A stretch of 64,000 nucleotides of DNA from assembly GCA_965217605.1 (NCBI GenBank), contig CBDCJB010000001.1:434001-498000 (forward strand), written 5' to 3'. Below the pieces are notes generated by a model. That model saw only the letters and a list, made by a program, of their open reading frames with translations. It made no database searches and was not told the DNA's origin. This DNA is from JAYYZW01 sp965217605 (GTDB taxonomy: Bacteria; Pseudomonadota; Gammaproteobacteria; Ga0077536). Positions 1 through 8,734 of the stretch are shown piece after piece (position 1 is the first letter of the stretch; each line of letters starts with the position of its first letter). Both the position numbers and the translations under genes were made by a program.

Positions 1-222
1 AGAGTATCAAGGCGCGAGGAGCGTGGTTGACCGGGTGTCAATGAGCGACGAGCAACGCCGAAATGCGCGAAAATAGGTGTCGGCCCTTCGGGTTGGGCCC
101 AAAAAGCACGTCTACTGCGTTGCAGCGCTTGAACATAGAAGCAACTCAGCCCTGCGCGCTGCGCCTTGTAGCCGCGCTTTTTGAACCCAACGCGACCCCG
201 AATAATTTTGAGACCGCTTCTA
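1..222. repeat. MITE-like dispersed repeat, copy 1 (cut by window edge)
   Basis: Seen: positions 191-222 carry a 32-base terminal sequence (ends GAGACCGCTTCTA, contains CCCCGAATAATTTTG) identical to both inverted termini of a second element at 45329-45491. Positions 8-77 match the reverse complement of 45367-45436 with only two mismatches. The segment from 78 to 190 is absent from the second copy, so that copy looks like an internally deleted derivative. No transposase is encoded. The right end lies one base from the stop codon of the RRM gene. Inference: a non-autonomous mobile repeat whose other end is outside the window. Confidence 0.75.
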
Positions 223-223
223 A

Positions 224-484
224 TTAGCGGCGCGGTCGGTCGTTGCGCGGCCGGGCTTGGTTCACGCGTGCAGTACGACCCTTGAGCATCGCGCCGTTCA
301 ACTCAGCGATAGCTGCTTCCCCTTCGCTTTGATTCGGCATCTCGACGAATCCGAATCCTTTGGAGCGACCGGTATCCCGGTCCATGATGATCTTCGCATT
401 GGCGACTTCGCCGTGCTGTTCAAACGCTTCTCGCAGCTCCTCTACAGTGAGGTTGTACGAAAGGTTACCTACGTATATATCCAT
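224..484 (-). CDS. RRM-domain RNA-binding protein
   Basis: An 86-residue protein made of a single RNA recognition motif. RNP2 is seen near the start (IYVGNL, residues 3-8) and RNP1 in the middle (SKGFGFVEM, about 41-49), followed by a short Arg/Pro-rich tail. Small single-RRM proteins of this kind bind single-stranded RNA in the cytoplasm and are often cold-induced in bacteria; cold induction here is not shown by the sequence. The ATG at 484 is preceded by AAGAGG about nine bases upstream. The gene stands alone, and the MITE-like repeat ends immediately after its stop codon. Confidence 0.93.
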   Translation of the reverse strand: MDIYVGNLSYNLTVEELREAFEQHGEVANAKIIMDRDTGRSKGFGFVEMPNQSEGEAAIAELNGAMLKGRTARVNQARPRNDRPRR

Positions 485-805
485 GCATGAATGCCTCTTG
501 GAACGCGCCGTCTCTATTCATTATTAAACGACCCGCTCGACGACGAAAAAGCGGGGCGCAAGGAAAATGGATTGGAAACCATTAGGCGTGACGAAAAAGG
601 TAAAGGTGGTTGTCCTAGGGTCGGGTGCTTGGCGAAAGGGGGAGGAAACGTCGATGCGCGAGAAGGATATTAACCGCTGCCGGCTTACCTCGTCGGGCTC
701 TAGCTGATGCTCGTTTTTTCCTCTTTATTCGGTTTTATTAGACGGGGTGCTGTGCGCGTCATTCCTGATCATAGACGCCAATAGAGACCACATCAACGTC
801 TATTT
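485..805. other. Intergenic region, no gene recognised
   Basis: This 321-bp stretch separates two minus-strand genes. Short open frames on the plus strand have no recognisable protein features. It should contain the promoter and 5' leader of the RRM gene, but I cannot place convincing -35/-10 boxes or a terminator. Confidence 0.5.
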
Positions 806-1663
806 TCATGGCTTTTTGCCCGATGCGATCCACGTCACACCCGGCAATCCAACTTTATCACCCTCGGTGCGATCGTTTACGCGGCTGGCGAATTCCTGCA
901 AGAACGCCCCTTGCGTTTGCGCGTCCATCTCGTTGTAAAGAACCGACACCGGTCCGGCGAGATCGGAGAGGATCTCCCAATACGCAGCGGCACTATCCGC
1001 CTCGAACGGCGTGATGGCCATGTCTTCGATGGTAATGTCATCAAAACCCGCTGCTTCCAGGGTTTGTTCGAGCTTGTTTCGATCAGCGAGTGCAAATATA
1101 CCCGGCCCGTCCGGCGGCGGCTGCGGTACTTCACGGAAGGTGCGCAATACGTCGAGGGCCACCATGACGAACGGATTTCGTTCCGGTTCCGCCCAAGTGG
1201 CCAACGCGATACGGGCGCCTTCGCGCAGACTACGGTAAATACGCTTTAACGCGCCGATCCGATCCGGCATGAACATCAGGCCCCAGCGCATCGTCGCCGC
1301 GTCGAAGGTAGCGGCGCCGTAATCCAGCGCTTCACCGTCGACACAGCGGAATTCGATATTCGTCAGGCTCGCGCTCGCTGCATGCGCGCGGGCGTGAGCG
1401 AGCATATCTTCGACCAGATCCGTGCCGACCACCTTGCCGGCGGCGCCGACGCGACGCGCCGCGCTGATCGCCGGTTCGCCGCTACCCGAAGCGACGTCCA
1501 AGACGGCGTTGCCCGGCGCGATCCCAGCGAGATCGAGCATGCGCGCCGTTACCGGCGCGCTGCACCGCTTCAGCATCTCATGGCGCCGGGCCCATCCGTC
1601 GGCGACGCTGGACCAGGTCTGGTGTTGCTGTTCCTTGATGCGTTCGGGATCCGGTGCGCTCAT
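806..1663 (-). CDS. Class I SAM-dependent methyltransferase (UbiE-like)
   Basis: A 285-residue cytosolic methyltransferase. Motif I is seen as VLDVASGSGEPAI (about residues 54-66), followed by VGTDLVEDML as the acidic ribose-binding loop and FDAATMRWGLMFMPD in the motif IV region, the usual order in the UbiE/Methyltransf_11 group. The substrate cannot be read from the sequence. The start overlaps the stop of the FAH-family gene by four bases (ATGA), so it is the last gene of the acetone-carboxylase-type operon and probably translationally coupled. A methyltransferase is not a standard partner of acetone carboxylase. Confidence 0.88.
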   Translation of the reverse strand: MSAPDPERIKEQQHQTWSSVADGWARRHEMLKRCSAPVTARMLDLAGIAPGNAVLDVASGSGEPAISAARRVGAAGKVVGTDLVEDMLAHARAHAASASLTNIEFRCVDGEALDYGAATFDAATMRWGLMFMPDRIGALKRIYRSLREGARIALATWAEPERNPFVMVALDVLRTFREVPQPPPDGPGIFALADRNKLEQTLEAAGFDDITIEDMAITPFEADSAAAYWEILSDLAGPVSVLYNEMDAQTQGAFLQEFASRVNDRTEGDKVGLPGVTWIASGKKP

Positions 1664-2520
1664 ATGAGATCCGTATCGTCAGGTTCGGCGACGACCTCGT
1701 TTTCGATGTAGCCGATGTTCTCGATCTCGACCTTTACCGTATCACCGGACTTGAGGTATTTAGGCGGTTTGAAGCCGATGCCGACGCCACTGGGCGTGCC
1801 GGTGACAATCAAGTCACCCGGCTCCAGCGTCATGGCTTTGGTCAACGTCTCGATCTGTTCGAAACAATCGAACACGAGGTGTTTCGTGTTGGAATCCTGG
1901 CGCAGTTCGCCATTGACCCAGGTCTTGAGGTTCAAGTCATGCGGATCGCCCACTTCATCGGCGGTAACCAGCCACGGGCCGAAGGGGCTGTGCGTATCGA
2001 AAGATTTTCCGATCGTGAAGGTTTGCGCCCGCATCTGCCAGTCACGCACGCTGACGTCATTGCACACCACATAGCCGGCGATGACCTCGTGCGCGCGCTC
2101 ACGCGGCACGTGACGACAACGGCGGCCTATCAGGAATCCCATCTCGCCCTCGTAGTCGAGTTGAGCGGACACGCGAGGCAGGTGGATCGGCGCATAGGGG
2201 CCGTTTGCCGCAGTCGCCTGCTTGTTGAAAAACATCGGAAACGGGGGGGTGTCGAGTCCCGTCTCCTCGATGTGATCTTTGTAGTTCAAGCCGATCGCCA
2301 GAATTTTCGGTGGACGCACCACGGGCGCCCACAGGCCGATGTCGTCCAGCGCGAATTCCTGACCCGCTGCCGTGGCGGCGAGTTTCATCGCGTCGGGACC
2401 CGCGGCGAAAACCGCGCTCATCTCGATTGGTAAGCCCGAATCGACGAGGTCGACCACGACGTCGCCTTCGATGCGTCCGACACGGGGGATATCGCTTTCG
2501 ATAAACGTTGCAAGTTTCAT
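1660..2520 (-). CDS. Fumarylacetoacetate hydrolase family protein
   Basis: A 286-residue protein of the FAH / 2-oxo-hepta-3-ene-1,7-dioate family, which cleaves C-C bonds in acylpyruvates or beta-dicarbonyl compounds, or decarboxylates/hydrates such substrates, using a divalent metal. Seen: AIGLNYKDHIEE at the start of the catalytic domain, acidic metal ligands in DYEGEMGFLIG, NDVSVRDWQ, the GKSFDTHSPFGPWL substrate loop, and the family-typical GDLIVTGTPSGVG near the C-terminus. It overlaps the carboxylase beta-subunit gene by one base and the methyltransferase by four. Inference: it may act on a beta-keto product made by the carboxylase. The exact reaction is unknown. Confidence 0.9.
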   Translation of the reverse strand: MKLATFIESDIPRVGRIEGDVVVDLVDSGLPIEMSAVFAAGPDAMKLAATAAGQEFALDDIGLWAPVVRPPKILAIGLNYKDHIEETGLDTPPFPMFFNKQATAANGPYAPIHLPRVSAQLDYEGEMGFLIGRRCRHVPRERAHEVIAGYVVCNDVSVRDWQMRAQTFTIGKSFDTHSPFGPWLVTADEVGDPHDLNLKTWVNGELRQDSNTKHLVFDCFEQIETLTKAMTLEPGDLIVTGTPSGVGIGFKPPKYLKSGDTVKVEIENIGYIENEVVAEPDDTDLI

Positions 2521-4697
2521 CAGGCCGTCCTGCGATAATGCAATATCTTGTAATCATCGAGCCACATGTCTCTGTGCGGCGGCACGACCACGGTAGTCAT
2601 CGGATCACGGATGATCGCAGGGCCCGCCACCACATTACCCGGCAGTAGTTCAGCCATCTCGTACACCTTGAACGTCAACCAGGCGTCGCGATGAAAAATG
2701 TCGCGCTCACCGACGACGGCCGCTTCTACGGGCGCCGCGCCGGCCAGGTCGTATTTGCGCAATTGGGGTTGCGGCTTGGGCGCGATCGCCTCGAGGTTGA
2801 CTTCGGTCAATGAATAACCCGCTTCGGTGAACTTCGCGCCTTCCGGATAGACCTTCGAATACATTGCCTCGAACGCGTCAATCATCGTTTGGATGTCTTC
2901 AGCGCCATCCATTCGGCCCGAATCCAAAGCGGTGTCGAAGCTTTCGATCTGACCGATGTAGCGGGCCGATACGCCATATCGGAACGCAACGCGCCCGGGG
3001 TCGACACCCTCGGCAGCCATCTCTTCGCGGGCTTCGTCTTCCAGATCGCGCCAGGCGCTGTTGATCTCTACCGCGATGGCCTCGCGTTCCTCGCGCGATG
3101 CGCCGGCCGGAATCAAGACACGTAAGCCGCGGTCGTAGCGGTGCATGTATTCCGCACATGCGGCGCCGAAAGCCGAAAACCCGGCCGCCCACGGTAAGGT
3201 GATGACATCGCGAAACTCGATACCTTCCGCAAAGCCGTACATGTGCACCGGTCCGGCCCCGCCGTAGTAGAGCATCGTGAAGTCGTGGGTATCGTAGCCC
3301 TTGGCCGCGATCATGGTGCGCAGGAGGTCATTCATTTCCGAATTGATGATATCCAGCACACCGGCGCCGGCAACGTAGATATCGAGTCCCAAGGGATTCG
3401 CGACCGCCTCTTCTAGCGCGGCGAGAGCCGCGTCGCGATCGAGCTTCACCTGGCCACCGAGAAAGTAGTCGGGATCCACGTAACCGAGCGCGACGTTGAT
3501 GTCTGTGATCGTCAGGCGATCGTATTCGAAACAGATCCCGACTTCGGCGCCCGCGCTTTCGGGCCCCACATGGAGGCGTTTGTAGTCGTCCACCCAGACC
3601 ACCGAGCCCGCACCATTTCCCGCGGAATCGAGTTCAACCATCGGCAGCGCCAGACGATGCCCGGCGATATCCGCGCTTTTCGTAATACCAATACGGCTAT
3701 CGATCAATAATCCGACATCGAAACTCGTCCCGCCCATATCCGCGGTCACGATATTGTCCAGACCCAATTGATTGCCGATGAACTGCGCGCCGATCAACCC
3801 GCCTATAGGACCCGAGATCATGGTTTCGTAGAGGCGCGGATAATCCATGTTGACCGCGCCGCCGTAGGATAAGAGTGTCAATAGACGTCCCTCGAAGCCG
3901 AGGACCTGGGCTTCGCGCTCGACGTCCAACAGCGATTCGCGCACCCGCTCGGCCGCGAAGCATTGAAACAGCAAACTCTTGAGGCGATTGTTCTCCTTCG
4001 AAACCGGCGCGACGTCCGCCGAGCACACCACCCTCACATCGGCGCCGCGCTCGCTCACGACAGCTTCGACGAGGGCCTTCGCCTGATGTTCGTGCACGGG
4101 ATCGACGAACGAGTAGAGAAACAGAATGCCGATGACCTCGCACTCGGCATCGAGCAAACGGTGCGCCGCCCGCTCAACCTGAGGTTCATTGACCGGTATC
4201 AAGCTATGGCCCGGCGGCAGATGGATATTGCCCTGATAGCAGCCCCCGCCCAGTCGTTCACTGACGCCGATGACGTTTTTGGGCTCGACCAGCGGGCGTG
4301 TGTGCCGGTGCAATTGCTGATGAAGCGTTTCAGCCTGGGTCTGACCGAGATACGTGAGGCCGCCTTCCATGACCGTGATGTCTTCGAAGCCACGGGTGAC
4401 GATCAGGCCGACCTTGCGGCCGTCACCGGTGAGCACCGTGTTGAGCATGCCGGTTCCACAGTAGATGTCGGCGGCACAATCGCGGTGCACATCGCTCGAT
4501 TCGAGACCCAGAGCGCGCGCCGCATCCGCGACCGAATCGCGATAGCTGCGTGCCTGTTCGTCACGACGGCTGATCGACTTACCGACCGTAAAGGTACCGT
4601 CCGGTTTGACCACAATGGCGTCGGTCATCGTACCGCCCGCATCGAGCGCGAGAATAAACTGGCGCTCGCCGCCCGTCGTGGCAGCAGTCGTACTCAT
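2520..4697 (-). CDS. Acetone carboxylase-type beta subunit (HyuA/oxoprolinase A family)
   Basis: A 725-residue protein of the hydantoinase A family, close to the length of acetone carboxylase beta subunits. Seen: the N-terminal ATP-binding motif LALDAGGTMTDAIVV, the second nucleotide-binding block TADMGGTSFDVGLL near the middle, and YYGGAGPVHMYGFAEG in the C-terminal part. In this family the subunit activates the ketone by ATP-dependent phosphorylation so that the alpha subunit can carboxylate it. It follows the gamma gene after 37 bases and overlaps the FAH gene. Alternative: another hydantoinase/oxoprolinase-type enzyme, but the adjacent gamma subunit favours acetone carboxylase. Confidence 0.88.
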   Translation of the reverse strand: MSTTAATTGGERQFILALDAGGTMTDAIVVKPDGTFTVGKSISRRDEQARSYRDSVADAARALGLESSDVHRDCAADIYCGTGMLNTVLTGDGRKVGLIVTRGFEDITVMEGGLTYLGQTQAETLHQQLHRHTRPLVEPKNVIGVSERLGGGCYQGNIHLPPGHSLIPVNEPQVERAAHRLLDAECEVIGILFLYSFVDPVHEHQAKALVEAVVSERGADVRVVCSADVAPVSKENNRLKSLLFQCFAAERVRESLLDVEREAQVLGFEGRLLTLLSYGGAVNMDYPRLYETMISGPIGGLIGAQFIGNQLGLDNIVTADMGGTSFDVGLLIDSRIGITKSADIAGHRLALPMVELDSAGNGAGSVVWVDDYKRLHVGPESAGAEVGICFEYDRLTITDINVALGYVDPDYFLGGQVKLDRDAALAALEEAVANPLGLDIYVAGAGVLDIINSEMNDLLRTMIAAKGYDTHDFTMLYYGGAGPVHMYGFAEGIEFRDVITLPWAAGFSAFGAACAEYMHRYDRGLRVLIPAGASREEREAIAVEINSAWRDLEDEAREEMAAEGVDPGRVAFRYGVSARYIGQIESFDTALDSGRMDGAEDIQTMIDAFEAMYSKVYPEGAKFTEAGYSLTEVNLEAIAPKPQPQLRKYDLAGAAPVEAAVVGERDIFHRDAWLTFKVYEMAELLPGNVVAGPAIIRDPMTTVVVPPHRDMWLDDYKILHYRRTA

Positions 4698-4734
4698 GGA
4701 ATCTTTCCCGTGTCAGCGCGTAAGTCTGGTGCGC

Positions 4735-5301
4735 CTAAACCCAGCTCGAAGTGACGTGTTGCGAGCGATCCGTGTACCAGTCATCGGATTCATCTTCCAG
4801 CGGCCGCCCGAGGTAATCCCGGTAGAGCTTATCGAGATCCGGCAACATTTCGAACACGATCGGGTAGCCCGGCGCTACGACCTCGACAGCCTGCTGCGTC
4901 GCGCAGGACGGGCAAAAGAACTCGCGAACTTCCTGCCACCCGGGTTCCGGCACGGCGGGCGACGGCTCGAACACCTCCGCGATTTCTTCGAGCGTCTTGC
5001 GCGTGCGGATCTTGCACTTCAGCTTCCAGTTTTCGCGATAGTCGCCGAACTCATGGCCGCATTCACATTTCATGACGCGCTCGCCCGCACCGTTGCGCAC
5101 GACATACAGCTTGTCACCGAGCCTGATCAAAATCGTGTCCGCCCAGGCCACCCGTTCTTGGAGTACCTCGATGTAATTGAAAAAGCGTTCCTTGTCCTTG
5201 CGCGGCATCTTCAGCAAACGCTGGGCGTTGTCGGCGTCGATGGTGCCATCGACGAGCTGACGGATCAGGTCTTTGTCGACCGCGGCCGCGTCCACCATCA
5301 T
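4735..5301 (-). CDS. Acetone carboxylase-type gamma subunit
   Basis: A 188-residue protein matching the size of the small gamma subunit of acetone carboxylases. Seen: cysteine pairs CECGHEF and FCPSCATQQ, spaced like the metal-binding knuckles of this family, and a C-terminal EDESDDWYTDRSQ tail. The start overlaps the stop of the alpha gene; GGAGAAAA lies just upstream, and two adjacent ATG codons (5301 and 5298) are possible. The presence of this subunit separates acetone carboxylase from ordinary hydantoinases and oxoprolinases, so it is the main support for the cluster assignment. Confidence 0.86.
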   Translation of the reverse strand: MMVDAAAVDKDLIRQLVDGTIDADNAQRLLKMPRKDKERFFNYIEVLQERVAWADTILIRLGDKLYVVRNGAGERVMKCECGHEFGDYRENWKLKCKIRTRKTLEEIAEVFEPSPAVPEPGWQEVREFFCPSCATQQAVEVVAPGYPIVFEMLPDLDKLYRDYLGRPLEDESDDWYTDRSQHVTSSWV

Positions 5302-7538
5302 TTTTCTCCGAAGCTGAAGTCGGCCGGCAGTTGCCAGAAGCTGAGATATTCTTTTCCGAATTTATCGAAGCTCAGAGATTGCTGATACATCTCGAACACT
5401 TCCGGGCTAAACGCCTGATCGACTACCTGCTCGCGTTCCGTTTTCCACCACTGCTCGACATCGACCGATTCATCGAGGCGCGCGCGGCGCAGTGCGTCGC
5501 GTTTCTTTTCTGTCGCCGCGCCATCGAGCGTCCATACGCCGTCATCGTTCTGCAAGGCGATGACACCGTGCATTTCGCGCACGAAGTCATAGCGGGGACA
5601 GATGCCGTCATTCAGATCGTCGATCACGGCTTGTGGATCGCGATCGAGCGGATCGCCCCAGGCACCGCCCGCGCCCGCAGCGTCGACAAATAGATCGTTG
5701 TCTTTGAGCGCGAGTTCGGGGCAGTCGGTCTTCCAGATCTCGAGATTATCGACCTGCAATTGACCCGCGGCGATCATATCGAGTAGCTCACGCGCGTCGC
5801 GCGGCGTCTCGCCCCGTTCGATGAGATCGGCGAGGTTGGTACCGCGCGCCGAGATCATGAAGCTGCCGGGGCCGGGATAGGCGCCGCTCATACCGAGTCC
5901 GACGGACGATGCGCAGGACAAACCGCCGTTGGGACGCGTCAAGGCGACGTGCTTACCGGGCTCCACGCACCAATGCACGGCCGAGTTGCCCTGACCACCG
6001 CGATACTTGCCGTAACCGAAATAACCCGGCAGGAGCTTGCGGCCGAGATAGAACAAAGGCGGCACCGTACTCTCGAACTCCTCGGCGTCGCCCATCGTCG
6101 CGAGTTGCGACCACGCGGCCCAGACCATGGGTTCACCGTCCTTGTAACACCACGCGCCGCGACCCGTGCCGCCGAGCCATTCGAAGTTGGTAAAGCCGTA
6201 ACTGGTACCGTCAGCCGCCGTGCCCTGGCCCTGGAACGCACCCCAATTGCCGTCGATGGTGTAGGCTTCTTCAAGGTAGCCGCGCGCGAACATCGCGCGA
6301 CTGACCGAGCCGAAGCCGATGCTGTTCAAGGCCACGGTCTGGGCCCACAGGTTCGCATTGCTGGTGAATTCGTTGTCGGGATTGTAGATGCTGCCTTTCG
6401 GGTAGTGGCGCTGGATCGCCAGATCGATCCCGCCGGTAACCTTGGTGTTGTGCGCGAATGAATTGATCATGCCGAGGAACACGGCGCAGTCGGTACCACC
6501 GGGCGTCGCGTTATACGAGTGGTAGCCCCACTTGGAGCTGCCTTCGGTGTCGAGCAAGAGGCCCTGCGCGTTGGGTTCAACACTGGCGCGAACGTGGATC
6601 AAGGTGTTCTTGTCGGCGTGCGACCAGACGTTTTGCAGGCCCTTGTATTTGACCACGCGAAACGCGCAACCGTTGTAGGTCCCGGGTACCATGGTCGAGT
6701 GGATGTTGTCGACCACCATGCGGCGGCTCTCTTCGATCACTTCGCGGATCGCGCGCTTGTAATAATCGAGGCCGAATTCGTCGATCAACTTGTGCGTTGC
6801 TGCGTGGATCATGGCGCATCCGGCCAGGCGCATCTTGTCGTCGAGGATGTTCATGGTCGCTGCGCGCGTACGCCGCTCCCAGATGGCCTTCCACCAGGTT
6901 TCCTGCTTGAGCTTGCGTCCGGTGCGCATCGGCGGGCACACCAGCCCATCCATGAAGGTGTCGACCGAAAACGTCGCCCAACTGCCGGCCACGGGCGCAC
7001 CGTTTTCCATCAAATGATTGATGCCCACCGCCCAGGCGACGATCTCGCCCTCGATGCAGATCGGCACGAAGGAATAAAAATCGCCGGGATGCGGCACACC
7101 ACCCGTGAGTCCGTCGCTGACCGCGTAGACGTCGCCGTCGTCGATCCCGTCGTTGATGTCGTAGCCATTGTCCGCCATGTAGCGCACGGCCACCGGGAAA
7201 ATCGCCGTATGCGACAGGAAGCCCAGGGATACGGCCAGCGTATCGCCTTCGGGCGTGGCGACCCCCCACAGGGATTCGCCCATTTCACGCGAGCCGGGGC
7301 TGGCCGCGACGAATCGTGCGCTCTCGCGTGCCGCGAGTACGGCGGCGTGGAGTTTGGCGTAAAAGCGTTCGTACTTGATGGGATCGGAATCGCGCAGCGT
7401 CAGCTCGGCGACACCGCAATAGTGTCCGGTTTCCGCAGTCAACCGATCGCGCTCGGCGATCACTTCCTTGAGGCTGGGCAATGCCCGCAGCGGGGTCGGG
7501 GATCCTACGCCTTCGCGTTCGCTCAACGCTTCAGCCAT
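5298..7538 (-). CDS. Acetone carboxylase-type alpha subunit (HyuB/oxoprolinase B family)
   Basis: A 746-residue protein of the hydantoinase B family, near the length of acetone carboxylase alpha subunits, which carry the Mn-dependent carboxylation site. Seen: SHTAIFPVAVRYMADNG, a DGDVYAVSDGLTGGVPHPGDF block with the conserved acidic and His residues, NATPGGTDCAVFLG, and the Gly-rich FGYGKYRGGQGNSAVHW. I start it at 7538, not at the longer in-frame ATG at 7649, because GAGGAGAA lies about eight bases before 7538 and the extra N-terminus is Arg-rich and unlike the family. It is the first gene of the operon alpha-gamma-beta-FAH-methyltransferase. Confidence 0.88.
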   Translation of the reverse strand: MAEALSEREGVGSPTPLRALPSLKEVIAERDRLTAETGHYCGVAELTLRDSDPIKYERFYAKLHAAVLAARESARFVAASPGSREMGESLWGVATPEGDTLAVSLGFLSHTAIFPVAVRYMADNGYDINDGIDDGDVYAVSDGLTGGVPHPGDFYSFVPICIEGEIVAWAVGINHLMENGAPVAGSWATFSVDTFMDGLVCPPMRTGRKLKQETWWKAIWERRTRAATMNILDDKMRLAGCAMIHAATHKLIDEFGLDYYKRAIREVIEESRRMVVDNIHSTMVPGTYNGCAFRVVKYKGLQNVWSHADKNTLIHVRASVEPNAQGLLLDTEGSSKWGYHSYNATPGGTDCAVFLGMINSFAHNTKVTGGIDLAIQRHYPKGSIYNPDNEFTSNANLWAQTVALNSIGFGSVSRAMFARGYLEEAYTIDGNWGAFQGQGTAADGTSYGFTNFEWLGGTGRGAWCYKDGEPMVWAAWSQLATMGDAEEFESTVPPLFYLGRKLLPGYFGYGKYRGGQGNSAVHWCVEPGKHVALTRPNGGLSCASSVGLGMSGAYPGPGSFMISARGTNLADLIERGETPRDARELLDMIAAGQLQVDNLEIWKTDCPELALKDNDLFVDAAGAGGAWGDPLDRDPQAVIDDLNDGICPRYDFVREMHGVIALQNDDGVWTLDGAATEKKRDALRRARLDESVDVEQWWKTEREQVVDQAFSPEVFEMYQQSLSFDKFGKEYLSFWQLPADFSFGEK

Positions 7539-7701
7539 GCGCTGTTCTCCTCGGCAATCGGTTGCCATGCGAGCCTGTAAAGTGCCGCGAATTCTCGCAT
7601 ATCTGGTCTGATGGCGCGACGCGCGTCGGTTGCCGCTGCTATCCACCATTCATACAATCCAGGGTCCTTTGCAAACGTAAACGGAATAGAGGAATGGGGA
7701 G
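7539..7701. promoter_or_regulatory. Divergent intergenic region
   Basis: This 163-bp gap lies between the start of the carboxylase operon (minus) and the LLM/MBL operon (plus), so both promoters must lie here. The plus-strand start at 7702 is preceded by AGGAATGGGGAG. I see no perfect operator palindrome and no convincing promoter boxes. Co-regulation of the two operons is inferred from the divergent layout. Confidence 0.5.
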
Positions 7702-8724
7702 ATGAAGATCGCGTTCATGCCCGACACGCACTTCGGCCCATACGATCAATCCGAGCCACCGTCGCCCGACGACGTCGCTGGCGCGATGGAACATTGCATC
7801 GCCGAAGCCGAATTGGCCGAACGCGTGGGTTTCGATGGTGTGTGGGTACCCGAGCGCCATCAACGCCGCGAGACCTGGTGGCCGAATACCCTAACCCTGC
7901 TCACCGCACTCGCGGCACGCACCGAGCGTGTGCAACTCGCGTGCACGGTCATTCAACCGACGTTCCATCACCCCATTCACCTCGCCGAAGCGCTAGCCGC
8001 GATCGACAACCTCAGCCGCGGACGCTTCACCTTCGGCGCGGGCGTCGGTTATCACCCGGACTATTTCCGCTGTTTCGGCGTGCCGTTCGAACATCGCGGG
8101 CAACGCTTCGAAGAAGTCATGGATTGCATCGTTGGAGCTTGGCTTGATGATGAATTCAACTACGACGGTGAGTTCTATCGCTACGAAGGCGTCAAGATGA
8201 CACCAAAACCGTACCAAAAGCCGCGTCCGCCGATCTGGATCGGCGCCTTCGCGCCTAAAGCGATGGAACGCGCGCTGAACTACGAAGGTTGGTGCCTGTG
8301 GTTTCCGCCGCATGTCGATGAGCTGGCGCCGGCGGCACGGGATATGCGCGAGAAGGCGCAGGCCCGCGGTAAACCAGAGTGGCAGATCACGATCGGCCAT
8401 GAAGGCTGGATCGGCGACGAGCCGGACCTGCGCAATAAACACGGCCACCGCTGGGTGAAGGAATGGAGCTTTTACGCGGAAAAAGGCCTGTCGCCCGATA
8501 TGGATAACAAAGACATGCTCGAACAAGTCGAGAACGCATTCCTGTGTCTCGGCAACAAGCAGAAGTGGGTCGACCGCATGGGCGTGATGAAGGAGAAGGT
8601 GGCTCCCGACTGGTTGTGCATTCGCACGCGTAATCCGGTGATTGCGGGTGAGTATTATCCGTCGCGCACGGAGTGCCTGGAGGTCGTTGAGCGGTTTGGA
8701 GAAATATTGGGAGATATCCGGTGA
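7702..8724 (+). CDS. LLM-class flavin-dependent oxidoreductase
   Basis: A 340-residue luciferase-like monooxygenase-family protein (TIM barrel). Seen: AERVGFDGVWVPERH near residues 39-53, LACTVIQPTFHHPIHLAEALAAIDNLSRGR split around the typical A-x-x-D-x-L-S-x-GR segment, FGAGVGYHPDYFRCFGVPFEHRG, and RPPIWIGAFAPKAMERA in the second half. Members use reduced FMN or F420; which one applies here cannot be read. A strong ribosome site (GGGGAG) precedes the ATG. It is the first gene of an operon with a second LLM protein and an MBL hydrolase, divergent from the carboxylase operon, which suggests a shared substrate pathway. Confidence 0.9.
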   Translation: MKIAFMPDTHFGPYDQSEPPSPDDVAGAMEHCIAEAELAERVGFDGVWVPERHQRRETWWPNTLTLLTALAARTERVQLACTVIQPTFHHPIHLAEALAAIDNLSRGRFTFGAGVGYHPDYFRCFGVPFEHRGQRFEEVMDCIVGAWLDDEFNYDGEFYRYEGVKMTPKPYQKPRPPIWIGAFAPKAMERALNYEGWCLWFPPHVDELAPAARDMREKAQARGKPEWQITIGHEGWIGDEPDLRNKHGHRWVKEWSFYAEKGLSPDMDNKDMLEQVENAFLCLGNKQKWVDRMGVMKEKVAPDWLCIRTRNPVIAGEYYPSRTECLEVVERFGEILGDIR

Positions 8725-8734
8725 GGCTGCTCAC

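Noticed and set aside
6519..7580. 353-residue open frame on the plus strand
   Set aside because: It is antisense to the carboxylase alpha subunit, whose conserved motifs cover the whole stretch. Long opposite frames are common in GC-rich DNA.
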